From positions 1,124,501 to 1,188,500 of the forward strand of contig NZ_OY781882.1 of NCBI RefSeq assembly GCF_963677125.1: a stretch of DNA of 64,000 nucleotides, in the 5' to 3' direction. The notes beneath the pieces were generated by a model. It saw only the letters and a list, made by a program, of their open reading frames with translations. It was not told the DNA's origin and ran no database searches. The position numbers were made by a program, and so were the translations under genes. The DNA comes from an uncultured Desulfobacter sp. GTDB taxonomy: Bacteria > Desulfobacterota > Desulfobacteria > Desulfobacterales > Desulfobacteraceae. This document shows positions 35,091 through 42,187 of this stretch, one piece after another. Positions within the stretch are counted from its first letter, which is position 1, and each line of letters begins with the position of its first letter.

Positions 35091-36296
35091 TTATAATTGG
35101 TTATGGATGCAGCTTGCTTTGCAGCATCCGGCTTTATCGCCGAGGCACATGGCATACATGGTGCCCCAGGCCAACATTATGATTTTTTGAAAATCTTTCT
35201 TGGAAACTTTGGTGAAATCTTCCAACCGGTGTTCTTTTTTGAATTTGTTGAATAGATAGTCGTAGCTTATCCTGTCCTCGTAATAGGCCATGAAATCAAA
35301 CAGGCCCCTTAACGGCTGTAATTCGTCCTCAGTACAAAGATCTATAAAGTCGTTTTGCAGTGTTTGTATCCCTGACCAGATGTATTCCATGGCGTTTTCA
35401 TAGCTTGAGGTCGTGATGCCCGTTAGGTTCATTATCTGCATGTAGGCACATAGCTCAGCTTCGAGTTTTTCAACTGTGGTATTTTCAATCCATGCCCAAA
35501 TCGAAATTAAACCTTTAAGCGCAAGCATCTTTTTCTCTGAAACATCGGCCCGCTGAAACCGAGGGATCACACTTTGAACCGGCTGGGCTTGAACAGTCTC
35601 TCCAATCTCTTTTGAGGCGGTTACAGCCTTCAATTGTTCGTATCCTTTTAATTGACCTGCTCTGGCTGCCTGGCTGCGAAAGATATGACCCATCATGCCA
35701 AGGCCGGCCAAAGTGATCCCGTACCCGTCCACTCTTGGGCCGTGATCTTCCACATGTACCATTGGAATAAAATTCTCCGCCTTAAATAGGGTAGGGACAT
35801 CCAAATATTGAATTTTTGTCATCAAGGCTTTGTGGGGCTGGTCAATTTCCTTGGCCAGTTTCCAGCTTGAAATGCCGTACTCGCCGGTGGGCAATAAAAC
35901 TGTCAGATCGCTTTCTTTTGGGATTTGTAATGCGGCTTTTAAATATAATTTGTCTTTCTGAGCCTTTTCCATGGCGTTGAATGCCTCAATATACTTGAGT
36001 TTCCACTCCATGGCTCTCTTGCCTGTAAAGCCCATGACAAGCAAAACAAAACCGTCACGGGTCATGTTCATTGCAGGCTGTTCTTTATTTTGATCGTTAA
36101 TATATGAGGACGGCTCAAAATTGAGCTGTCCTAAATCACTAAAGTTTGCAGGTAGCTCTGATACAATCTGACGAATTGTGCGCAGCACATTTTTGTGGTC
36201 TTTCTCGAAATGTTCTGCCACCATCATAGAAGAAACTGTCAGTTTTCCGCCAGTGGTTGTAATATTGATTTTTTGTTTTCCCATGTTAATACCCAT
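35091..36296 (-). CDS. Rha-family phage-type regulatory protein
   Basis: The protein has 401 residues. An N-terminal Rha domain (about 15-110) has VAEHFEKDHKNVLRTIRQIV and the block MTRDGFVLLVMGFTGKRAMEWKLKYIEAFNAME. A second region (about 125-225) looks like another antirepressor-type DNA-binding module (GISSWKLAKEIDQPHKALMTKI...GYGITLAGLGMMGH). The C-terminal 150 residues are helical and unassigned. Rha proteins are best known from temperate phages, where they affect lysogeny. Here it lies inside the tra operon between traK- and traL-like genes. A GGAG site supports the start. Confidence 0.75.
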   Translation of the reverse strand: MGINMGKQKINITTTGGKLTVSSMMVAEHFEKDHKNVLRTIRQIVSELPANFSDLGQLNFEPSSYINDQNKEQPAMNMTRDGFVLLVMGFTGKRAMEWKLKYIEAFNAMEKAQKDKLYLKAALQIPKESDLTVLLPTGEYGISSWKLAKEIDQPHKALMTKIQYLDVPTLFKAENFIPMVHVEDHGPRVDGYGITLAGLGMMGHIFRSQAARAGQLKGYEQLKAVTASKEIGETVQAQPVQSVIPRFQRADVSEKKMLALKGLISIWAWIENTTVEKLEAELCAYMQIMNLTGITTSSYENAMEYIWSGIQTLQNDFIDLCTEDELQPLRGLFDFMAYYEDRISYDYLFNKFKKEHRLEDFTKVSKKDFQKIIMLAWGTMYAMCLGDKAGCCKASCIHNQL

Positions 36297-36323
36297 CGTT
36301 AAACTCCATATAATAACAAGTAG

Positions 36324-36662
36324 TTATTCGCTTTTCTTAATGAGAGTAAACGGTTGTTCATTATCTTTTTCTTCCACAACAGAGTCTGTTTCTGGTGGGT
36401 AAGGATCGTTTGAATGGCTAAATTTACCCCGTAATTTGCCTTGACCTTGACGGATGATTTTTTCTTTTGGGGCTTTTTTTTGACCGAAGGGAAACCTCTG
36501 ATCGTGGTTTTCCATAATTTTTGCCCAGGCCACATACGACATATGAATTTTATCTTTTTCGATAAAATGATCGTATATGGTCTTTTTTGAGTAACCCTTT
36601 GAAAACAAAGCTTTTGCTTCGTTATGAATGGCCAGATATTGACTTTTACATGAAGGTTTCAT
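36324..36662 (-). CDS. TraK-like protein, second tandem copy
   Basis: The protein has 112 residues. Residues 1-55 match the neighbouring upstream protein (KPSCKSQYLAIH, then KGYSKKTIYDHF and HMSYVAWAKIM), with a basic extension after it. The pattern of a helix, a GYS turn, a second helix and an SY..W block resembles TraK of IncP plasmids, an oriT-binding protein. It overlaps the upstream copy by four bases and precedes the Rha gene. The assignment to TraK is based on pattern and position before traL. Confidence 0.55.
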   Translation of the reverse strand: MKPSCKSQYLAIHNEAKALFSKGYSKKTIYDHFIEKDKIHMSYVAWAKIMENHDQRFPFGQKKAPKEKIIRQGQGKLRGKFSHSNDPYPPETDSVVEEKDNEQPFTLIKKSE

Positions 36663-36871
36663 AATTCGTCTTTCTTTTGTGTAAAAGGGAAGGGTTTATG
36701 GTAATTTTTTAATATTTTAGTCCAGGAATTATATGACATATGAATCACACCTTTTTTGAAGAAATAATCGTACACGGCTTTGATTGTATAACCCTGCTTA
36801 AGCAGTGTTTGGGTTTCTTCATGGATAGCAAGGTACTGACTTTTACATGAGGGCTTAGGTCCATTCTCCAT
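36659..36871 (-). CDS. TraK-like protein, first tandem copy
   Basis: The protein has 70 residues and is close in sequence to the next gene over its whole length (KPSCKSQYLAIH, KQGYTIKAVYDYF, HMSYNSWTKIL). It lacks the C-terminal basic extension of that copy. It overlaps the end of the replication-type gene by 17 bases. Two TraK-like copies in a row indicate a local duplication and may form a heteromeric DNA-binding complex. Confidence 0.55.
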   Translation of the reverse strand: MENGPKPSCKSQYLAIHEETQTLLKQGYTIKAVYDYFFKKGVIHMSYNSWTKILKNYHKPFPFTQKKDEL

Positions 36872-38009
36872 AATCTAACCATCTTCTTTCTTTCAAAAAT
36901 TTTGATAGTCCCGGTATCCAGCGGCCATTATCCCGCTGCCAGTCATGGGACATCTTATTTTTTAAAATGATTTGTAAAAGTTTTGATATTTTTGGCAGTT
37001 CTCCGGCCCGAACAAGTTTTTTAAAATTCATCCAGGCTTGCCATTGCCCGGTTTGTCGGGGGTATTGACTTAAAACCACATCGAATTGTTTTTTGAGGGG
37101 TAAGCTATCTAATTCCGCTTCCTGCCGCTGTTTTTCAGCCAAAATTTTTTGCTGCTTTTCCTTCTGATGCTGCAGCTGTAGATGGTCTTGCCGCTTTTGT
37201 TCTTCATCTTTTTTTCTTTGGAGTTCTTCCGAATAGACATCAAAGACAATGGTTTTAACGCCAAAAAAAGAAAAATTATCTTTGAGGGTTTGACCGTAAT
37301 GTTTTTCGATTCTTTGTAATGCTATTTTGTTTGGCCCTGACAGGATTACACTGCCGTTCTCGATTTGAGCCACCAGGCAGGGAAGATACTTGGCCGCTAA
37401 ATTTAGCTCGTCTTTCGAAATAATACTCTCTCTGATTTTTGCCCAGGTGGCAGGCTCCTGGCGGTCTTGAACTGATTCTGAATAGTGGGGTAGGGGGGGA
37501 GTATTCTTATATAATCTATCAAAGGTATGATCCGACAAATTGCCGACATTTTGTTGATCCGCAGCATGACACGCGTGATCAAGCTCCAGGTGGCTATTTT
37601 CTGGTTCTGGAGCCTTTTCTGTCTGACTTTGTTTGGGTTCTTCAACCGACTTTGACTGTTCAAGTTTTGCTTTGCCGGACCGTAATTCTCTGAATTTAAC
37701 GATTGCAGGATGAGCAAGAAAATAATACACGGTCTCTGTCCAGCCGTTAATTTCCTCTTTGACAGCGGTGATCAACTTGGCTTCTTTGAGGGTCTTGATA
37801 TGTCTTTCAATGGTCCGATAGCATACATTTGTACGGCTGGCTAATGTGCCTATGTTCACAAATGTATGGTTCTTACCAACCGCACATCTAATCATTGCTC
37901 TAAATGTATTTTGTGCACCTGCCGGCATTTTGCCCCCATCTATTGTTATTTTCGGGAACCATAGATCCAGATCATTCGCATAACCATGCGATATCAAACT
38001 GTAATTCAT
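36855..38009 (-). CDS. Winged-helix replication-initiator-like protein
   Basis: The protein has 384 residues. A winged helix-turn-helix is at about 40-95 (GTLASRTNVCYRTIERHIKTLKEAKLI). A polar linker follows (about 125-190), then a compact region resembling a DnaA N-terminal-like fold (about 195-265), a Gln/Lys-rich coiled coil (about 270-300), and a tail ending WIPGLSKFLKERRW. That tail form is common in phage and plasmid replisome organisers. It has an AAAGGA ribosome site. It is the first gene of the long minus-strand transcription unit, preceded by a palindrome, so it may be both initiator and regulator. The specific family is not certain. Confidence 0.55.
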   Translation of the reverse strand: MNYSLISHGYANDLDLWFPKITIDGGKMPAGAQNTFRAMIRCAVGKNHTFVNIGTLASRTNVCYRTIERHIKTLKEAKLITAVKEEINGWTETVYYFLAHPAIVKFRELRSGKAKLEQSKSVEEPKQSQTEKAPEPENSHLELDHACHAADQQNVGNLSDHTFDRLYKNTPPLPHYSESVQDRQEPATWAKIRESIISKDELNLAAKYLPCLVAQIENGSVILSGPNKIALQRIEKHYGQTLKDNFSFFGVKTIVFDVYSEELQRKKDEEQKRQDHLQLQHQKEKQQKILAEKQRQEAELDSLPLKKQFDVVLSQYPRQTGQWQAWMNFKKLVRAGELPKISKLLQIILKNKMSHDWQRDNGRWIPGLSKFLKERRWLDYGEWT

Positions 38010-38079
38010 ATTTTCCTTTCGAGCCGAAAAAAAGAAAACACTACACCTGTAAGCTTGACAAACTCTATTCGTTGAGTTA

Positions 38080-38110
38080 GCTTCTTAATATGTAATTCAT
38101 ATTAAGAAGC
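38080..38110. promoter_or_regulatory. Perfect palindrome upstream of the element's first gene (candidate operator)
   Basis: GCTTCTTAATATG (38080-38092) and CATATTAAGAAGC (38098-38110) form a perfect 13-bp inverted repeat with a 5-base centre, 70 bases before the start of the winged-helix gene. It fits a dimeric repressor site over the main promoter of the element. The promoter itself is not clear. Confidence 0.5.
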
Positions 38111-38126
38111 CCAAGGCTTCTGGGAG

Positions 38127-38163
38127 ATCCTTAATGGTTGCCGCCATTAAGGATTTTCTTTTT
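38127..38163 (+). terminator. Plus-strand terminator upstream of the element's first gene
   Basis: ATCCTTAATGG and CCATTAAGGAT form an 11-bp stem with a 6-base loop, followed by TTTCTTTTT. No plus-strand gene lies before it, so it may end a short counter-transcript to the leader of the winged-helix gene. A TTGACA box is at 38055-38060 on the same strand. Confidence 0.5.
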
Positions 38164-38243
38164 GGGACGGCTTATTAGCTTAAGTTGTACCTCCGCTAAT
38201 TTATCTTTATGGTTAATAGCAACCCTATTCTTTCACTATCCCA

Positions 38244-38271
38244 AAGTCTGATAATATATATTATGTAAACT
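38244..38271 (+). other. dif-like sequence near the right edge of the element
   Basis: AAGTCTGATAA, centre TATATA, TTATGTAAACT has the 11-6-11 layout of a XerCD site. The right arm matches nine of eleven bases of the Escherichia coli dif XerD arm, but the left arm only five. The surroundings are AT-rich. It could be chance or part of the promoter of the next gene. Confidence 0.2.
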
Positions 38272-38419
38272 TTTGTTTTATTGGATTTCATATCCAACTG
38301 ATTTGTATAATCAAAATGTAATATTGAAATCTTCCCTGCCCGTGTTATATTATTTTTAACTAAACAATATCGGATTCTGATCGTTTAACCTGACTAACTC
38401 GAAATAAAAAGGAGCTGCA

Positions 38420-39127
38420 ATGAACACAAATCTTTCATATCAACAGACCGGGGTAATGACCCGGGTTAATGCGTTTATCAGAAGCACATACAACTGGATG
38501 GCCATTGGCCTTGCCGCCACCGGCCTGACTTCATATTTTGTCTCTGAGAGTCCTGCCATGATGCAGGCCGTATACGGAAATCCAATCATGCCTTGGGTGT
38601 TATTTATAGGGCTTATTGTCATGTGCGGATTTATCAGTGCCCGGATTCAAAAAATGCAGGCAAGCACGGCCACAGGTCTATATGTGGGTTTGACTGTTCT
38701 TTACGGTGTCTGTCTTGCCCCAATTTTTATGATTTATACCCAGGCATCCATTGCCTCAACCTTTTTTATCTGCGCTGCAACCTTTGGTGCCGCAAGCGTT
38801 TACGGCATGATAACAAAAAAAGATCTTACCAGTATGGGCCAGTTTTTGATGATGGGTCTGATCGGTATCATTATTGCCATGGTTGTAAATATGTTTATCC
38901 ATAGCTCGGCTATGCAGACTATTATCTCCATGATTGCGGTTGTTCTGTTCACAGGCCTTACCGCCTATGATACTCAGAAATTGAAATCAATGGCAGTTAC
39001 CCTTCCCATGGATGCAACCGGCGCCATGGTCCGCAAAGGTGCTATCCTTGGCGCTTTAAGTCTTTACCTTGATTTTATGGGATTATTCGTTCATCTACTC
39101 AGCCTGCTTGGCGTGGCAAGGGACTAA
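38420..39127 (+). CDS. Bax inhibitor-1/YccA family membrane protein
   Basis: The protein has 235 residues with seven hydrophobic segments. Family features are RVNAFIRSTYNWMAIGLAATGLTSYF at the N-terminus and AYDTQKLKSMA near residue 185, with a C-terminal LYLDFMGLFVHLL segment. Bacterial members such as YbhL and YccA are inner-membrane proteins linked to calcium flux or control of membrane proteolysis. A GGAG site precedes the start. It is monocistronic with a strong shared terminator. It is the first clearly chromosomal gene after the conjugative element. Confidence 0.9.
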   Translation: MNTNLSYQQTGVMTRVNAFIRSTYNWMAIGLAATGLTSYFVSESPAMMQAVYGNPIMPWVLFIGLIVMCGFISARIQKMQASTATGLYVGLTVLYGVCLAPIFMIYTQASIASTFFICAATFGAASVYGMITKKDLTSMGQFLMMGLIGIIIAMVVNMFIHSSAMQTIISMIAVVLFTGLTAYDTQKLKSMAVTLPMDATGAMVRKGAILGALSLYLDFMGLFVHLLSLLGVARD

Positions 39128-39151
39128 ATTTTCAATTTAAGCCTTATTTTT

Positions 39152-39197
39152 AAAAAAGCCCCGGAACAACAATGAATGTTGTTCCGGGGCTTTTTTT
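39152..39197. terminator. Bidirectional terminator between the BI-1 gene and glmM
   Basis: A long perfect stem containing AGCCCCGGAACAACA and TGTTGTTCCGGGGCT with a 5-base loop has an A run before and seven T residues after. It can serve both convergent genes. Confidence 0.95.
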
Positions 39198-39224
39198 GTT
39201 GTTTTTCTATTTTGATATACCCGA

Positions 39225-40562
39225 TTATAAGCACTTTCCTATGGCCTCGCAGATCTTCTCACAGCATTGACGGGTTAAATTTTCTTCAGGACCTTCAACC
39301 ATTACCCTGAGCAAGGGTTGTGTCCCGGAATACCGCACAAGCACCCTACCCTGGTTGCCGAGTTGTGATTCAACTTCTTTAATGGTCTCTGCAATCATGG
39401 GGACTTTCATAAAATCGGGCCTGGATGCGTCCACTTCAACATTGATTAAGACCTGGGGGTAAACAGTCATAATTTCAGCAAGTTCGGATAATGGCGTTTG
39501 GGTCTCCAGTATCACCTCGATGAGCTTTAATGCCGATAATAACCCATCGCCTGTGGTCTGTTCATCCAGAAAAATAATGTGACCCGAATCCTCTCCGCCC
39601 AACAGAGCACCGGTTTTTTTCATGCGCTCCAATACCTTCCTATCCCCAACACCGGTTATTTCATGCGCAATACCCAATTGAGTCAGTGCATTGCCAAACC
39701 CCACATTGCTCATGACTGTACTGACAACAATATTATTACCAAGTTTTCCGGTTTGTTTTGCAAATCCCGCCAGAACAGCCAGCAAGGTATCTCCGGTTAT
39801 CTGCCGGCCTGTTTCATCCACGGCAATCAAACGATCGGCATCACCGTCAAAGGCAAGGCCAAGATCTGCGTTCTTTTTTTTTACCTGATCACTTAAATCT
39901 TGGGTATGCTGGGAGCCGCATTCTTCATTGATGTTAGTGCCGTTTGGCTGGTTGTGGCTAAAACTTACATCAAAAATCTCAGAATTAAACACCTGGGGGG
40001 CACAAAAACTGGCCGCGCCATTGGCCGTATCAATAACCAATTTGAGTTTTTTGGGGATGTTTTGAAAATTAAACTTTTTAACCAGAAACTGGGTATACTG
40101 AGTTTGGGCGTCATTGGCAGATGAGATGACACCAATTTTAGAAGACAGATCAATGGACGGGCCAAGAATCATTTTTTCAAGGTCAGCCTCCTGGTCATCG
40201 GACAATTTAATGCCACCCTTTTTGAAAATTTTAATGCCGTTATCATAATAGGGATTATGGGAGGCCGAGATCATAATACCGGCGCCGCAGGATTCAATGG
40301 CACTGCTCAGATACGCCACTGCGGGGGTGGGAATAACACCGGCTATCATTACATCAATACCGACCGAAGCAATCCCTGCAGCAAGTGCGGATTCAAGCAT
40401 TTGTCCCGAAATCCTGGTATCCCGTCCGATGATTACGCATCTATTGGAAGACTTTTGCGTTAAAATGCCCACAGCCTGGCCTGTTTTCATGGCCAACTCG
40501 CATGTCATGGGATAGGCGTTTGCCCTGCCCCGTATACCATCTGTTCCAAACAACTGTCCCAT
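39225..40562 (-). CDS. glmM: Phosphoglucosamine mutase
   Basis: The protein has 445 residues, the normal length. It starts MGQLFGTDGIRGRAN. The active-site phosphoserine loop is MISASHNPYYDNGIKIF near residue 100, the metal loop is LAFDGDADRLIAVD near 240, and the sugar loop is GGEDSGHI near 325. The phosphate-binding C-terminal motif is RYSGTQPLLRVMVEG. It interconverts glucosamine 6-phosphate and glucosamine 1-phosphate for UDP-GlcNAc synthesis. The next upstream gene on the same strand, 35 bases away, encodes a sugar-nucleotide-type beta-helix protein, so the two probably form an operon. Confidence 0.96.
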   Translation of the reverse strand: MGQLFGTDGIRGRANAYPMTCELAMKTGQAVGILTQKSSNRCVIIGRDTRISGQMLESALAAGIASVGIDVMIAGVIPTPAVAYLSSAIESCGAGIMISASHNPYYDNGIKIFKKGGIKLSDDQEADLEKMILGPSIDLSSKIGVISSANDAQTQYTQFLVKKFNFQNIPKKLKLVIDTANGAASFCAPQVFNSEIFDVSFSHNQPNGTNINEECGSQHTQDLSDQVKKKNADLGLAFDGDADRLIAVDETGRQITGDTLLAVLAGFAKQTGKLGNNIVVSTVMSNVGFGNALTQLGIAHEITGVGDRKVLERMKKTGALLGGEDSGHIIFLDEQTTGDGLLSALKLIEVILETQTPLSELAEIMTVYPQVLINVEVDASRPDFMKVPMIAETIKEVESQLGNQGRVLVRYSGTQPLLRVMVEGPEENLTRQCCEKICEAIGKCL

Positions 40563-40597
40563 TAAAATGGTTATCCTATCTTTTGATTTATTTTTAA

Positions 40598-41827
40598 TTA
40601 ATCGTCCAATCCAAACGCATCAACGATACTGTCTTCAATACCTTTGAGCCAAGCCGATCCCATGATCGTAATTGATTCGTCAAGCTTTTGAATGAATCCA
40701 ACGTAATCTTTTTTGCTATGAAGGCTTTTGGTCTCAATGTACTGTATAAATTTTTCTCCATCCGGCCCAGGCGTTTCAAGATCATTTTCAGCCTGATCAA
40801 ATATCGATGACGCTTGGGAGAGTTTTTCCAAAACCAAGTTATGGGTATTAACCGACTGACTGCCCTGCCCTTTTCCCCTTTGGAGCAAAATATTTTTTGA
40901 TTGTTTAAGCGTATCTCCAAATGCATCCAGCCGTTTTATACGCTCCTGAATACAGATATCAATATTCTTTTGCAGCCCTGATACAAGATTCTGGGACATC
41001 CAGTCCCAGGTAAAAAGCTTACGAATGAAATGATACCAGGCCTTCAAAGCATACAGCCCAGAAATATAGTAGATGTTTTCATTTAGAATTCTGTCGGGCC
41101 GGGTATATATACCCGGACGCCATTGAACCGAAGCACTTCTCATTGTCCCGCCCATGATCAAACGGTCGCACCGCAGTTCACTGTTCCGGATAATGGACCC
41201 TGCGGCACTAATACATCCAAAAGCAATTCTGACCGGTCCCACAAGTCCGCCCTGGCCCCCAAGGAATACCGGCCGCTGGTTGAGCATCACGCCCTGATGG
41301 ACATTGCCCATCATGGACGGCGTTGCCTTGTCCTGATTCGGTGTATAATTGAAGTGGATAAAAGATGAACCTACTTCGGAATGATCTTTTCGGCTAGTGC
41401 CGCCGGTCATGAGACAATCGCAGAAATTGATCAAGCTGCCTAACGTGACAAAGGGGAAAAGAATGGTCTGTTTAAGTCCCACTGTATGGGCAGCGTTGGC
41501 CTGTTCTTCAAGAATACAGCCTTTTCGCACATGCCCAGCTGAACCAAAAACATTATCTCCCATGAACACGGAATCCTGAAAATATCCACCGTGCAGCTTT
41601 GTGCCCGGCCCCATAAGACAATTTTCGACTGTCACCGGCGCTTCGTAACCAAGAACCGTTCCCGGCATGATCAGGGTTTGTGCGCCGGTCAGCTTGGTCC
41701 CGGAATAAAGCGTTACACCATCCGGAGATATGCGGTCAATATCAACGTCCTCACCGATAAACACAGTGGCAGGATTTGGGATGTTTACCCCTTTTTGTAA
41801 CAGGGCCTCAATTTTTTTTAAATTCAT
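40598..41827 (-). CDS. Left-handed beta-helix protein related to UDP-GlcNAc pyrophosphorylase
   Basis: The protein has 409 residues. The first 250 are built of hexapeptide repeats (DVDIDRISPDGVTLYSG, TLIMPGTVLG, VENCLMGPGTKLHGG), the left-handed beta-helix of GlmU-type acetyltransferases. The usual N-terminal nucleotidyltransferase domain is missing. The C-terminal 150 residues are helical and look like an extra domain. It lies upstream of glmM, which supports a role in amino-sugar or envelope precursor metabolism. Whether it is an acetyltransferase, a binding protein or a GlmU replacement cannot be told from sequence. Confidence 0.7.
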   Translation of the reverse strand: MNLKKIEALLQKGVNIPNPATVFIGEDVDIDRISPDGVTLYSGTKLTGAQTLIMPGTVLGYEAPVTVENCLMGPGTKLHGGYFQDSVFMGDNVFGSAGHVRKGCILEEQANAAHTVGLKQTILFPFVTLGSLINFCDCLMTGGTSRKDHSEVGSSFIHFNYTPNQDKATPSMMGNVHQGVMLNQRPVFLGGQGGLVGPVRIAFGCISAAGSIIRNSELRCDRLIMGGTMRSASVQWRPGIYTRPDRILNENIYYISGLYALKAWYHFIRKLFTWDWMSQNLVSGLQKNIDICIQERIKRLDAFGDTLKQSKNILLQRGKGQGSQSVNTHNLVLEKLSQASSIFDQAENDLETPGPDGEKFIQYIETKSLHSKKDYVGFIQKLDESITIMGSAWLKGIEDSIVDAFGLDD

Positions 41828-41965
41828 AATTTAAATATTTTGATAACCTGATTGTTTATTGTCAAGTTTTTCGATGTTAGAAATTTATGGAACTACTTTA
41901 AATTATATTCCTAAGGGTTTATTCTCATCAATTTTTAATTTATAAATAATAGTGCCTGAACGGAA

Positions 41966-42120
41966 ATCCGTGTTTGGACGGTTCGTTAGAGTAGCTTCAG
42001 CTCACAAAGTTGCCCAGATGCAGCGTTGCATAACAATCTATAACCGGAGCATACTAAAGTATGTGAGTATTGTAAATTGTTATGCAACACTACAGATGGA
42101 TAACTTTTCAGCCAAACACG
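41966..42120 (-). repeat. Variable-arm palindromic repeat, copy C1 (reverse orientation)
   Basis: This lies in the 360-bp gap before pgi. Outer arms GTTGCATAACAAT (42025-42037) and ATTGTTATGCAAC (42076-42088) pair perfectly. Inner arms CATACT and AGTATG (42050-42063) pair around two bases. The flanks (AAAGTTGCCCAGATGCA and TCCGTGTTTGG) match copy C3 in the opposite orientation. The rest of the gap is AT-rich with no gene. Confidence 0.75.
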
Positions 42121-42187
42121 AACAAACAGGCAAGCAAATCCATCACATTCATAAGCGTGAACACTTCAATTGCAAGGAGAAATAAAT

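Noticed and set aside
13396..38420. Direct-repeat attachment sites flanking the conjugative element
   Set aside because: By eye, no direct repeat longer than chance links the left gap (13396-14031) with the right gap (38010-38419).
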